A DNA stretch of 64,000 nucleotides from Tretioscincus oriximinensis (GCA_022410635.1 JAJVDF010000460.1:310001-374000), one strand, 5' to 3'. Shown: positions 31,641-44,816, numbered from the stretch's first letter. The notes: generated from the sequence alone by a model not told the origin. Translations and numbers: made by a program.

Positions 31641-33817
31641 ACANATGGGAGTAACCTGGAAGCAGCTCCACCGGACTGGATCACCCTTTGCCAGCACTGA
31701 TTGCACTACAAGCTCCAAAGTAGCTTTGGAGCTACTGAGCCTGTAGCACAGCCCTCCAAGGAACTGCTCTATCCATGCATGAGGCTCGCGACTCCCACAT
31801 CTGGGCTGAGACCTTCATGTAAAGTCGCATGAGATCAGGCACCCAGCCGCCAATCAGGGAGCTCACGTTCAGTTGCTGCCAGGACCCACATGAATACCAG
31901 GAGCACTTCCTGGTGGTTGTCATGCCGGCACATCATTCCTCACATGAAGGTCTCCTGGCAGCAGTGGAGATGAGTGTGAGTGGACAGGCAATTGTCCATA
32001 GCTGGTTTGTCACATATCTAATATAGTAGATAATACAGTAGAGGGAGTCCATTCCCACAGAAAACAAGATTACTTGGTTTTGTCTGTTGATTTCATAGAA
32101 ACTTTTTTTTTCTTTAGCCATATACAGTCTACCAACTCATTCAACTTGATTGTGATCAGATGTCTCTATCTAAAGTTGGTATGAGCCATTCTCAGCTCAT
32201 TGATTATTTGGGACAGTTGTTTTGATCCCATTACTGAGTGGATGTGCAGTTTTACTAAGCTGTAAATTGACTGAGGAAAAATTTATTCTACGATGAAGTG
32301 GAATTTAAAGCTTTAGGCTTCTTTTTTGTGTAAAAATGAAAACTTTTCTTCATTTTTGTGCAATTTAGGTTGATATTTCTACAATATGATTATGACAAGT
32401 TTGGAACAGTATTCTTTGTCTAGCCCACACAGCAGCCCCCAGAGCTTTAGAGCTAGAGTCAGAGCCAGTTTTGGAGTTTATGACACATTTAGTGCATCAT
32501 TTAGTTCCTCAGTAGTTCAGAAGGCAAAACATACCTTCTGCAAGCTTTTGTGATCCATAGTTGCCTAAACACTGGTAATAATCCAGATCAGAAGAAATTT
32601 AGAGTATGTACAGTTATTTACAGATGTCACTTGCTCAACCATGGAAAGTTACAGAGTGGGGCAATTACGTATATCATACACACATACCATAAACCCTCAG
32701 TGTTGCCCTTGAGACAGAGGGCAAGGCAAATATATTGAACAGCAACATTTTAGGTCCTCAAGACATCCTTTCCCTCTGATTTAGACTGCAGTCTCTTGAG
32801 TTAAATGGAAGACATTTCCGTCTTGAGGTGATGAGGTGGGTGAAATATTGGTGTCAGCATACACACTTCTCAAAGCTATATACAGCTAGCCATGAAGAAT
32901 ATAATGATTCTCCTCTTAGAGCCTTTTGAAAAGTTATACACGTATAATACTTGAAGCTTTATTTTTGAGAAAATATTTATGTAACAGATACCAAGTTTGA
33001 ATCTACAAAAAGCTTCCAGCTATTGGATACAAACTATTGTTTCTGCCATAGTTTTCCATCTAATAATGTCTAGGCTTCAGACCATATACCATAATCAGGT
33101 GACATGGAAAATCCTGACTGCACAGAATGGCATTTCCCATTTCTCATGACAAATGTGTATTAGATTAGAACTGCTAACGAATCATTATGATTGAGTGGCT
33201 TCATTTTCCTTCCATTAATCGCCGTACAATGCAACAATTAGTACCACACCTTTCCAGCTTTACAAATAAGTGCTTTTGTTGTACCTAATTAAATGCCTGT
33301 ATAATTCTTTAGCCAGTATCTTTCTCTTTTCTACTTCCTTTAGTAGAAAAGGGGAAAAAACGTTGCCTTCCTATCCTTTTTCTTTTCTTGATCCTCCTGA
33401 AACTTGAACTTGAGACCATTTCCTCTAATTCAAGAGAAATNCTTTAAAATGATTTCATATTATGAGATAGGAAACTATTCCAGCAACAAATCTGTGCATT
33501 ACCCAAACAGAAAAAGCCATGGTTTCCAAATTACTGGATTTTTCAAGGGCCCATTCTGATGATCTGTTTAATCAGAATTCAGATTGGATTCCAGCTGCAC
33601 TGAATCAGAATTATATTTAAAATGAAATTCTGGACCATCTAAAGACTTTCCTCTGTGAAGTAGACCAAAAATGTGATTAGATTGCTTGGACTTAGACTTT
33701 CAGTTAAATCTCTTTAACAAACACATTTTTTGTGGGAAACCAGGCACAGCTGAAGGTCTGAAACTGGATTAGATTTATGGTATAGAGTGCAACCCACTTT
33801 TTATAGTAGTTGAAATG
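31641..33817. other. No recognisable feature
   Basis: 31641-31990 is more GC-rich and holds a small inverted repeat (AGCTCCAAAGTAGCTTTGGAGCT near 31710). The rest is anonymous. Confidence 0.4.
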
Positions 33818-34150
33818 CGGCTGCATCCTTATAGCGCTTATTTATTCAAGAGTTTACTGGTAATCCGGGTTAGTCTTAATTAATCTCATTCACAACTTTA
33901 CAGTGTATTTCAAGTTTGTTGTTTTGTCAGCTCCTGACAAATGAGATTTTCTGTGCACATGACATGCTCTTCCATCAGCCATTTTGTTTGCTGGTTATCA
34001 AAAGGAATTAAATCGTTCCTCCAATCAAATGGATTGGACAGTTTGCTGTCAGTATCAGATCTCTTTGTCCCTTGATGATTTATGAGGGAATGTCAGTTAT
34101 CCAAATGATCAGATATTATTGGCTAATTCCTCTTTCCAGCTTAGGCTGCT
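33818..34150. repeat. Dispersed family Q, copy 2
   Basis: GGCTGCATCCTTATAGCGC, 'caagtttgttgttttgtcag', CTCCTGACAAATGAGA, 'catcagccattttgtttgct', GGTTATCAAAAGGAATTAAA, 'gacagtttgctgtcagtat' and CAGATCTCTTTGTCCCTTG, all in the order of the other copies. Confidence 0.65.
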
Positions 34151-34821
34151 TCCCTACTACAAGTTTTAAATAGCTTTTAAAAATAAAATAAAAAGCGAGG
34201 CAACACATGCACAAGTATGTCCCCATTTACCTTCAATCTTCCTGGTAGTTCCCTCTCTGTCCTCAACATTTCCTGGCAATTCTTGTGGCATAACAAGTCC
34301 CAGAAATCATTGCTCTGCTTGTCTGACTACAAGCCCCAGCATTGTTTGTGAGCCTGCATACAATTCCCAGGCACTCTCTACTAGGCAGAAGCCAATGAGC
34401 ATTTTACAATTTACATACTGAAGCTCTGAGGCAGCTTTTCTTTTGGACATTCCAAAATGGAGGTTGCTAAATCAGATAATATGTGGAGGCTATTGACTGC
34501 GCCTCAAAGACCTTCGAAGCATGTAGAACGGACACGCCTCCAACGCACAGTATATCATGCCATAATAATGGCTAAAGTGCAACTATAATGGTTTTTCATG
34601 ATAAACCAGTTAACCGTTGCATTGGTTTGAAACCCATACAGTTCTTGGTTTACATAAAATTTGATTCAACAAATTTAACACAAATTTGAGTTGCAAAAGG
34701 ATTATTTACCCTTTCTGGATGCAGCCTGAGTCTAATCCAAATGGAAAATGCACTGGCCAATCTGAGCCTACGGAGCAATGTATTTTCTGAGCAGAGTTTG
34801 TGCAGAAAAAGTTGCCACTGC
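34151..34821. other. Unassigned stretch
   Basis: May contain the decayed right part of the family Q copy ('ctggatgcagcctgagtct' near 34715). No gene. Confidence 0.35.
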
Positions 34822-35030
34822 AACTTAAGAAGAGCCATACTGGATCAGGCCACAGCCCATCTAGTCCAGCATTCTGTCTCACACAGAGGCCCACCAGATG
34901 CACCTGGACAGTNTGAACAGAGGAAAGCAAAATATGCCCCTGTTCATGACTCCCTTCAAATGGTAGTTCAGGAGTCCTGCCTTGATGCTCCAGCCCGGAG
35001 GCAACATCCAGACATCTATCTCAGTACCCA
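34822..35030 (+). repeat. Dispersed family R
   Basis: AGAAGAGCCATACTGGATCA, GGCCACAGCCCATCTAGTCC, AGCATTCTGTCTCACACAGA, GGCCCACCAGATGCACCTGG. A second start (CATAAGAACATAAGA) follows at 35039-35053. Confidence 0.75.
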
Positions 35031-35053
35031 TTTATACCCATAAGAACATAAGA

Positions 35054-35644
35054 TAAATTTAAAGCAATTCGTATTAAGTGCACTCTGGCAGCGATTGTCC
35101 TGTGAACTCTTATAAGACAGTTGGAGGTCTGGTATTTGGGTGTCTTCTGGGAATGGCAGAAGACCACACAAAGGCTAGGGTCCAGGGCAGCTTTTTCCCT
35201 CACCATTTTACTGTACTTGATCGGAACTGTTTGCAGAATTCTCATTGGCTACAGGAAGGGGAAAGGCAGGAGAGCTGCTTAATCACTGCTGTCGTGGATC
35301 CCAGCCTTGGGGAGGTCTTCTGTCTTTGCCAGAAGACCCTCAAGGACTGGACCTCCAGCTCTGATTGGAGTTCTGTTGGAGCTCACAGTAGCATGTGTGA
35401 GGGCACAAAAATGTGGTTGGAGACAGCAGAAGACAGTGAAGGCAAGTCTTAATCTACTTAGCTACTTTCTCCCCACATTTGCTCCACTTATGAGAACCCG
35501 GCCTGTGATTAGTATCATAGTTCTAGCAACAATTTCTATTCTGCAAATGGCTATGATTTCTTGTTTCTCACTCGTTTTATTTCCTCAATATTAGAACTGT
35601 GTAATTCTAGAAGTGGGAATATTAGGCCCTCCTCACCCACCACA
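35054..35644. other. Unassigned, two overlapping open frames
   Basis: Plus-strand frames of 124 and 95 codons overlap at 35078-35594. Neither shows a family motif, signal peptide or splice-flanked exon pattern. Probably chance. Confidence 0.35.
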
Positions 35645-35759
35645 CTTTTTAAAACCTTCTTCAGTCCTAAAGAATGAGCTTAATTCTGTTTCTTCTGGTT
35701 TAATTTTGGGGGCCGACATATTAAGCTTAATATTCAGGACTGAAGACGTTTTAAAAGTA
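35645..35759. repeat. Foldback MITE, family F2, copy 2
   Basis: TTTTTAAAACCTTCTTCAGT, CCTAAAGAATGAGCTTAAT mirrored by ATTAAGCTTAATATTCAGGA and CTGAAGACGTTTTAAAAG. Confidence 0.8.
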
Positions 35760-35960
35760 GACTGAATGACCAGGGTCTTAATATATGTGACTTATCCCTT
35801 CAATAGGTCTTCTATGATGCTCTCGTTGCAGGCTCTCCTTGTCTAGCTTCCCAGTACCATACCTGTTATTTTTCCCACCTCCATTTTTTTTAACCTTTCT
35901 GCAATCTTTCCCCCACTTCCATTTCTTGAACTTGCATTAGCAGAAGGGATGAATTTTATG

Positions 35961-36166
35961 TTTAGGAAATAAGTCCAGCAAAGGGGCCTGTAGCACTTTG
36001 AGACTAACTTGAGAAAAATGGGTAGCATAAGCTTTTGTGGAAGTAGACGTGTCTACGAAAGCTTATGCTACCCATTTTTCTCAAGTTAGTCTCAAAGTGC
36101 TACTGGTCCTTTTGCTGGACTTTCTACTGGACTACAATGGCTATTTCTCTAAAATTTAGGAAATAA
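35961..36166. mobile_element. PLE end as an inverted pair with 12-bp duplication
   Basis: The PLE terminus is present twice, head to head: minus strand at 35973-36039 (starting GTCCAGCAAAGG), plus strand at 36040-36154 (ending AATGGCTATTTCTCTAAAA). Flanks are TTTAGGAAATAA at 35961-35972 and 36155-36166. So this is a single insertion event with an inverted 5' part. The plus-strand half keeps the stem GTAGAC/GTCTAC, GAAA and GCTTATGC of the hammerhead-like motif. Confidence 0.9.
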
Positions 36167-36484
36167 AGATATTGAATTGTTTGAAAGAATGGATAGAAGT
36201 GTAGTATATCACACTTTAGAGGTAGGAAACTCCTACCTGTTGGTTGCACAGTTTTCACTTCAAATGTGAGAAAAAGATATGATTCTGGAACTGAGAAACA
36301 CTTGCCACCACTAAACTGACTTTTCTGAGGCTTCAGAGGCCGATAAATCACATGTTAATGATAAATGTTTGAGTAAGAATGAAACGTTGCCCAAGAAAGT
36401 GACTCTTCAGCTGTGTCTTATCACATCCTTAAATACTGTACATGATTTGCAAAACCCAGAAAAAGAGAAACAATTCTGAAATGA

Positions 36485-36655
36485 GTCTTAGGCTGCATGC
36501 ACACAACATTTTCCAATCTCATTAGTAGCACAATCAGGAAGATTGAGGCACAAGTGCTAAGTGCTTTTCAGTAGTCGACCCACAATAAACACTGCTTTTC
36601 CCAGAATAAACTATTGCTCAGATATTCAGACATTGTTCTGGAGAACCCTAGGAAG
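36485..36655. repeat. Dispersed family H1, copy 2
   Basis: GTGCTAAGTGCTTTTCAGTA, CCCACAATAAACACTGC, CCAGAATAAACTATTGCTCA and GATATTCAGACATTGTTCTG match 2940-3040. The head 'ggctgcatgcacacaacat' resembles the start of family Q. Confidence 0.6.
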
Positions 36656-36889
36656 AAGACAATACCAAAAGAAATCCCACAAAAAAAAACATGTCATGTA
36701 CAGTTTCTGCCTGTGACATTAAATGCAATCAAATTCAATCTGAGGACATCTTTACTTTCTTCCGAGCTAAGGAAATATTAATGGTATGAGTACTGAGTGA
36801 CACGTGCATCGTTTTCAGATGAATTGAATCATATTTGTGGCACTATCTGAAATCACTTCCACTCGAGCCCCTGGACTGTCCATGAAATA

Positions 36890-37380
36890 CTAGAGTTATG
36901 TCCACACAGCATTTGCTTATTCTGGAATTTTCAATTTTAAGGTGCCTCGTTCATATCTTTACGTTATATTCCAAGAGTTTTGTCATTCTGTCAGCTCCCG
37001 ACAAGTGACACTTTCTGATTGTCATTGACACTCAGATTGACATTCCGAGTGTCAATCTTTCCGATTGACACTCTCCTGTCAGTCATTTTTTTTACTGGTT
37101 ATCAATAGTAAATCAAGTAGTCCCTCCTCCCAAGTGCTGTTGGCATAGTTTGCTTTCAATATCAGATTCCTTCATCTCTCATCTTCACAGTTTCAATGGA
37201 ACTAGCCTCAAATCACTTCCTTTCTGCAGTAACCCTGTATAGCAGTTCGAGATTTGGCCTCCCCAATTAATCAGTAATCCAGATAATCAACAATCCATGG
37301 GTTTATGTAGCAACTTGGTGAGGCAAATGCAACAGATATTCATCTTTCAAGTACATTATTGTATGGACACAGCCTGAGTT
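36890..37380. repeat. Dispersed family Q, copy 3
   Basis: Longest copy. GTTATGTCCACACAGCAT at the left and its partial inverse GTATGGACACAGCCTGAG at the right (37354-37372) suggest terminal inverted repeats. A local inverted/tandem duplication of TTGACACTC-type sequence lies at 37013-37075. Confidence 0.6.
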
Positions 37381-37879
37381 TCAAATCCTCAGTGATCTTA
37401 TGAATGATTTTATGCTACAAATCTGCTTTGCAGGGGACACTTCAACCCATACCATAAGTCCAAGGATATTTTATTGTCTTCCGCCTTTGCTTGAATCCTT
37501 TAATATATTAAAGTACTTTCAAAGCATAAACATGGACTACAAGGCTGTTGCAAGGCTAATGCAGAGGGGAGAAAAATAGTTTTGGTTTTATTAGCTTCTC
37601 TCAAAAGAAGATTTAAAGCAATGTTTTAGACATCAATGTTAATATTATTTTTCCTATCAATATACAGTTTTTCCACTTGAAATTTTAAAAAATAAAGTAA
37701 TTTTTCATGAATTTCAGTAACTAGATCTGCATTTGTATATCACACAAAATATAAAACACTTTTCCTAATTTGTTTTTGTTGGTGGTTATTACCAAGTTAT
37801 TGATTATTCTTAGTTAACTACATATGTATCTCCATGAGTACCTCTATGCAGTTTCCTTGGAATAAATACAGAAGTGGAC
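37381..37879. other. Unassigned stretch
   Basis: No supported feature. Confidence 0.35.
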
Positions 37880-38110
37880 ATAAGTACATAAAAGCATAAG
37901 ATCTGATGAATTGGACCAGAGCCCATAAGAACTTGTTCCTGCCTCCCTAGGAATATTGCCTGTTGCTTCATCCCAAAGGCAGTATCAAAGGATCCATCCT
38001 AGTAGCTATTGATATCCTTGGCTTCCATGAACTTATTTAAACCTGTCTTAACACTATCCAGGCTGTCATTAGTGTGAAACACTTACTTAAACAGTTTGGC
38101 CAAAATACCT
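37880..38110 (+). repeat. Dispersed family R, diverged copy
   Basis: TACATAAAAGCATAAGATC, 'ggaccagagcccataagaac', 'gtagctattgatatccttgg', and CTATCCAGGCTGTCATTAGT. The later blocks match 38660-38760. Confidence 0.55.
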
Positions 38111-38277
38111 TTCTATAATTTTTATAAAATGTATTCACATGCATAGAAAAGATGCTCAGTGAGGATCCAAGAGATGCAGTGTCCACATAGAAGGACCACC
38201 TTTTGGTTTGGATGCGCTCTATAAGTCTTTACAGTTTTTCCACTTCTTGATTGATATTTAATATACAATAATATTTT

Positions 38278-38340
38278 TAAATTATTATTATTATTATCAT
38301 CATCATCATCATCATTATCATCATCATCATCATTATTTAT
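38278..38340. repeat. Compound microsatellite (ATT)n (ATC)n
   Basis: ATT and ATC trinucleotides with a few interruptions; the Asp/Asn-rich frame is low complexity. Confidence 0.9.
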
Positions 38341-38383
38341 TGCATTTAATTTCATGTTTTATTTACAATGGTCCACCAATTGC

Positions 38384-38870
38384 ACTGGAGCAGTCTCAAG
38401 CAGAAGAAGGCAAACCCCTCACGTTTTCTTGACTCCCTGCAGATGGTATTTTTGGAATACTGCTTGTTTTTTCCATAAGAACATAAGAAGAACCATACTG
38501 AATCAGGCCAGAGCCCATCTAGTCCAACATTCTGTCCCACACAGAGGCCCACCAGATGCACCTGGGCAGTCTGAACGGAAGAAGGCAAAATATGCACCTG
38601 TTCACAACTCCCTGCAGATGGTATTTCAAGGGTACTGCCTGAAATACCATTAAAATTCCATCTTAATAGCTATTGATATACTTGTTTTTTTTCAATTTGT
38701 CTAATCCTTTCTTGAAGCTATTTAGGCTGCTAGAAGTGAATTCCATATAGAAATGACTGTCTGGGTGAAACAATANTTTCCTTTGTCTGCCCTAACTCTT
38801 CTGCCCATCAGTTTTAAGAAGTGCCCTCTTTAAAAAACTATTAAAAATTTACCATTGGCCACAAAAGCTG
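38384..38870 (+). repeat. Two tandem copies of family R
   Basis: A partial copy at 38384-38464 (GCAGTCTCAAGCAGAAGAAG, CTCCCTGCAGATGGTATTT) is followed by a longer one from 38476 (ATAAGAACATAAGAAGAACC, GCCCATCTAGTCCAACATTC, GCAGTCTGAACGGAAGAAGG, CTCCCTGCAGATGGTATTTC). It runs on to GTGAAACAATANTTTCCTTT and CTTCTGCCCATCAGTTTTAA. Confidence 0.75.
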
Positions 38871-41800
38871 TGTCTCATGTTGTGGACACTTTTTTCAATG
38901 ATACATTGACATTCTCAATTTAGTCTGAGGAAAATCACAGATTCTGGTCCTTATCTAGAGGCCCCCAGATCCATTACATATGCAAAATGCCAAACTGGGA
39001 GCAGATTTCGGGCTGGAACATGCATGGCCTTCAGCTGAAGAATATGTCAAATTCTTTTCCAGTACTGAATGTAATGTAACCTTCAGATAGGGACACTTTC
39101 CAGTAATTTATTATTATGGTTTCAAAAGACAATATTGCTTGCAAAGTCTTCAAATGTTGTTTTTGTTTGATACCATTGCGGTAGAGGTTTTTGGCAGATT
39201 TTTGTAGTATGTATGTTTCAGGTTTTTCACTAGATTCTTTTTAGGATCTCATTCACAGTAATTAGTAACCTATGAGTAAACCAGATTTGCTGTAATTAAG
39301 GCTTAAATAAAAACCAACAGGAGTAACACTTTGGAACATGTGTGTCTGAGCCACTTAATGATATGACAGAAGAGGAAGGTGTGTGCTAAAGTTTGATAGT
39401 GCGTGTGAAAAGCTTTTAAGTTCATTGGGCATGCAGTTTCATGTATTGTTGTCGTGACCTTAGTTTCAAACAGGTTTTTCATTCTACTTTCTGCTCTTAT
39501 TAAGAATATGTCAAATCTCCTCTCTATGAACTGGCCTTAGGCTAAGGAGGAGCTGTAGCCTACGTGGCAGTTTTGGGCCACTATCTCCAAAATTCCTAAG
39601 CACCAGATTTATTTGGACGCGTTTTCCCATGTAATATGGATTTGGGGATAGTATGGATGTGACTTATCCTTCTACACACACACACAATATGTCACACCCT
39701 GGAGAATGTCCTTATGGAGACAGAATTCATGCAGGAATGTTGCAGCAGCTATCTAATGCACCCTTTAGTGAAAGACCCCCATAGTTTTGGTGCCTCATAA
39801 TAAATTGTATGGTTGTGTTGCTGAAAATAATTCACTGTTTCCAGAAGGCTGGGTGTTCTTATGAGTTTGCATATAATGGCAGCCTTAAAAACATTTTGCT
39901 CAGAATATTTCTACTTATTTTAGTTTGATAGCACTTCCTTTTATCTTCAAGCTATCCATTCCATTGTTCCCAATGAGCATTGCCAACTGTTGCATGACAT
40001 GTTGAACGATGATATATCTCTCTTTTGTAACAGGGCGGTACTGCATAATGGACTTTCAAATCACTCAGCAAGCGTTCAAGGCGATATGAAAAGCTCTTTA
40101 GAACTGGAAGGTATCAGATTTCAACTGGACAATGCATTCCTATAGGAATATAACACTGTAAAAAAAATTTGTTCAATGAAGCCCCCAATTAAATGCAGAC
40201 AAAATAATAATTTTGTATAAATGAAAAATAGCTTGTTTTTATTAATTGTTTCCAAACAAAGGTGTGTGATCAAGTATTATAAACCATAAAAAATGTCACA
40301 TACTCAGTTGAAAGATGATTGCCCTATTAAAAACACATGTAGTAATTGGATCTGTTTTGGAGAGAGTGACATTTCAAAGTCAGAGCTATCATTGCAAGAA
40401 ATTCAGAAATTCATATCCAATAAATCAGTGTTCTTATTAATCCATTGTATTAATAGTGATTTGTGGAAGAAAAAGTTTGCACTTTGCAGAATAATATATT
40501 GTAGTGAATTCATTTTGAAATTTCTGAACTGAGTTAATTCTATTAAACATGGATAATTTGTGCTGGGAAGCACAGCAATTGTTCTGGGCATTAAACAATA
40601 AATAACCAAATATCCAAAGTTTCATATTAACCTTTTTTGATTGCTAAAAGCCCCAAATGCAGCCAGAAAACTGACCATCTAGTATTCCTATTCTTCTGAG
40701 TATGGGGTTTGGGACAAGAACTGGCTGCTAAAGTTAATGGAGTATGGTTGTTTGCCTATCTTGACCATTTGTGATCAAGGCTCAATCTTTTGTATGTGTT
40801 TAAATGCAATCTCAAAAGTATTTTTTTTTTGGGGGGGGATCAGTGTTAATGAAGGTTCTTCAGAGGCGCTGAAGTGTAGCTTCCAATCCAACTGCAATGA
40901 CAAGATGAAAGCTGTTGCTCATCAGAGGGCTACAGTTTTTCCATTTGTAATCTAGTGGATTTTATTGACTAATGCAGCCTCTATGAATTTCTTCTCTATG
41001 AATTTCAATTACTTCATTGGATTTTTAAGGTTACTAACATGGTGGTAGTGCAGTTGAACCATCTATTTTCAACTTCTTTGGCAAAATGAAAGATGCAGAA
41101 GTATAATATATAAATATAAAATCTGCTCTATTTTTGAATAAAATCTGAAACAATCTCATATTTATTTATTTATTTGTACTTGTATATGACCTACACTAGT
41201 GGTATGGACTCTATACTAATAGGGAAGTTCCTGATGAAATGTAGTAATGAGTTTTAAATGAATTGTAGGAAGAATAAGATGACATTAAAGCAATATCATT
41301 AATTTTGGAAGCATCCAAAACTTTAGAATTAATGTACACTTAATTGGGTGTTTGGCACTAAGCCAAAATGCTGTCCAAATTTATTTGTGTCTTGGCTGAG
41401 TAGCAGATGAGAGTGATCATTCCCTGAAGCAATGGAAAGAATCCATTGTGTGAAGAAGAACAGGATCTTCTAAAGTGAACTCTCATGGGAAAAAAAAGGC
41501 AGGGAGAATTATCTTATGCAAGGTGTTTCTCTAACACATTCAGCTTAGAATGCTATTCATCAGTATAATAAATCTTAAAACAATTAGCATTGTAATTAAT
41601 TTTTAGTTAACTGGGTAAGGCACTGGTTGTCAAACTTCCTGAGAACTGTTTTCTTCTGTTTTTAGATGTGCTTTTGAAATGATTGATAACATTCAATTAG
41701 AATATAATTGTTGCATTAAATAGCAGTTTTTANTGAATGCCTAGTTATCGCAACCTTCCTTTACTTTGTATTATTCAGATTAAATATTTGACATTTTATT

Positions 41801-42294
41801 GTAGTTGAAATATTTCTTTAACAAGCTATTTATATACTGTACATCCTTGTTATGTGCTTCTATTTCTTTCTTGTGGCATTCATCCACAAATATACATTCT
41901 AGAAAATATATTTACTGGAATGTAGGGGGAGATTTAGGGTGGAGAGGGATCATAAAAAGGAGGAAGTGTGTTGAATATCAGCAGCCTTTGGTATTTTTAT
42001 TAAAATAAGTAGGGGGAACAACTGCAAGAACATATTTTAATCAAGTAGGAATATATGGTCCTTCCAAAGGAAAGAAGCCTCTGATCCTTCCAGAACAGTG
42101 AGCAGAGCAATCCGGGCTGCACAAAAAAGGAAGTTTTGTGAAACCCTAATGACAGGTTCAAAATTAATAAAGAAATCCTGTACTTAGTGTCAATCAAATT
42201 TTTATGTGTATTTGGTAGGTAAAACTTCCAATGGGCAAGGGGTAAGAGAACTTCATATGTACTAATTAGAATGACATCTGTATATAGGCTGACA
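38871..42294. other. Long anonymous stretch
   Basis: No gene. Only a very short SINE A tail relic (TTTATTTATTTATTTGTACT at 41161-41180) and a T/G run at 40818-40838 stand out. Confidence 0.45.
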
Positions 42295-42490
42295 AGATGA
42301 CCCCTTTTGTGGGGGACCCGTTTTTGGTGTGTTTAACCCCTCTCCACTCCCCCTCCCAATTTCCTCATTTTTTGCTAAGGAAAAATTTTTTTTTTAATTA
42401 ACTGCATCAACACTAGGGTGTTTTGGCAACTGGGGCCAGCTCCTGAAGGCACCCTCCCCCTCAGTAAAAAATAAAAAAATAGTAATAATA
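42295..42490. repeat. Family M element, long form
   Basis: TAGGCTGACAAGATGACCCC at the left, then the ACTGCATCAACACTAGGGTG and GGGGCCAGCTCCTGAAGGCA unit of the 7.3-kb tandem repeat, then CAGTAAAAAATAAAAAAAT. Shows that the tandem unit and the foldback ends are one family. Confidence 0.75.
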
Positions 42491-42594
42491 AAAACTAACA
42501 TGTTATTTGCCTCACACAGAAAATCTTCTAATTGAAAATTCTACTTATAATGTACGTGGGCAAAGCAGCCGAGAAAATTCCAGGTGGAAGGGAA

Positions 42595-42790
42595 CATAAG
42601 AACATAAGAAGAGCCATAATGGATAAGGCCACAGCCTATCAAGTCCAGTACTCTGTCTCACACAGAGGCCCACCAGATGTAAGTCACCAGGCAGGAAGGA
42701 TGCACCAAAGGCCAGGGCAGGGCCCCTTAGCTACCCAGACATGAAAGACAGCAAGCTGATACAAAAACATTAAGATCAGGGAATGGAGAT
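42595..42790 (+). repeat. Dispersed family R
   Basis: ACATAAGAACATAAGAAGAG, CCACAGCCTATCAAGTCCAG, CTCACACAGAGGCCCACCAG, then sequence not shared with the other copies. Confidence 0.75.
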
Positions 42791-44816
42791 GCCAGCACTA
42801 TCTTCTCTTGCCACATTATACCACTGCATCTACCCAAACTGAATAGAAAATAAGCAGGCTAGCAATGGTGTTGGAGAAAGTTTGTGGAAAGACTTTAAAG
42901 GAAAGAAAAGATATTAAACAAATTATTTTCAAACCACACTGAAACAAATTAGCAAAGAGGTTACTGTACTTCACAGTTTTAGGTTTTCTTTTCCGCAATA
43001 GTACGAAATCTATTATAAAATCTTAGCTCACAAAAAAGATTTTCAGTTAACTAGAAACTCAAATTTCCCCTATAAGGGCCTATCTTTGTGGTATTCTTTT
43101 CTCCCTGGGGTGCATATATATACTGTATTTTCAAATGTAGTTTGTACACAACAGCCAGCTACTTCCTGCTGTGGTGGGTGTTGAAAGGTTTCTGAAAATG
43201 TACCAAAAATACACACTACAATTGTTTATCAGACTGGCTTCACGCTTGCAAGTGAAATCCTCCTGATTTGAAACTTTTTAAAAGTGTGAATATGCCCTGG
43301 CTGGCTCTCTCAATTCTTCCCTGCAATAAGAGATAACTGTNTATGGCCCAGTTTCCATCCTGGCTCTTTCTCCGCAAATCACTGGCACCAGCAGAAATAA
43401 TATTTTAAGCTTGTGAACTTGCTCAAGAAATGAATTACCGTAATACTCACAGGTGGTCTGCAGGAATCTGCCCACTGTTATCCCCCACCCATAATCCATC
43501 TTCAATTGCAGTTCTATTACTTGCTACAACTTTATTCTGCACCCCGCCTTTCATTTGATTTTTTATTGTTATTTAAGGTTATTGGAATAGTGCTCCATCT
43601 GTGTAGGAATTTCTCCCTCTGAAATGTGACTATCTATACTTCTTTGTCCAGCATTTGTGAAGAGTGAATGTTCAGTTTGTTTATTTAAAAATATTTCTAT
43701 AGCACTCCTTAAAAAAAAAATCAGGGCCTGTCCCCATTGAGCCTTGAATAGGCCCTGAATAAGATCTGCCATAGTCTACACTGCAATGTTGATGCCCAAG
43801 CTGTCCCAAGATATAACTCAGAATTAGGTTCAGTAGGTACAGCATCTTAAAGTACTTTATAGTTGAATATAAAAACAAGGTTAAATGATAATTAAAACAG
43901 GATATGAGAAAATAGCCACCTAGCTATTCACACAGAACGAAGGACTCAAATCCTTGATAACTGCCTAAAGAATGTAATCATAACACTTGAATATCAGGGG
44001 GAAGAGTGTTTCAAAGGATCAATGCCATCACAGAGAAGCTCTGGCTGCAGGTTACTTTAATATGACTCCAAATAAATTTATGATTGTTGCAGAAGGAGAA
44101 TATCAATGACTCATGAGCCTGTTATGGGGAAAATAATCTATTAAGGACACGAAGATTCAGAGGTTCTTATTTTACTCTTCATAGATTATTTTATTTCTTA
44201 GGATTTAATACTACCAATAACCAACACNGCTGTAGATCAACTTTTCTTTGTGCTGTTACAGTTGTTGTTGGACCAAAGTCAGTTTTCCTAACCCCTTTGC
44301 CACTACTGAAATGTGGGCAGACTCTACATGTTTAGGGGTGCACTAAGTTGTCTGTCTGCAGTAGATATCAGGTCAGGGATTTGGGTACCAATGTCAGTTT
44401 GCCACTATAATGGCTATCAAATTAGTGGTGGATATTCTGTTGTTCCTGTTATTACTGACTGTAACAACTGTTAGATTAGGTGGCTTGGGTGCTTACCATT
44501 GTTGCTAGCACCTTAGTAGCTGACAAATTTGCAGGTTTATGATTACCAATTCTAGGACCCTAAAACAGAAAAGATCTAGTGCATGTTTTATTTCAAGCTA
44601 GAGATAGAAATACAATCATTAGAGTAATTCTTTTTATCTTTAATGCTTTTAACTTTGTTTTATGAGTTGGTTTCTTGAAACAGAAGACAAGAAAACAAGA
44701 TCTTGCCTGTAAACAAAGAGATTGATGCTTAACTTTTATTTTTAAAACCTGTTTTTAAAAATTATAATCAAAGTTTTTATGCTTCCTTTTGTATTTTGAA
44801 ATGCTCAAGTAAACTA
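42791..44816. other. Anonymous stretch
   Basis: No gene. 44385-44560 resembles 44930-45040, see the findings. Confidence 0.4.
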
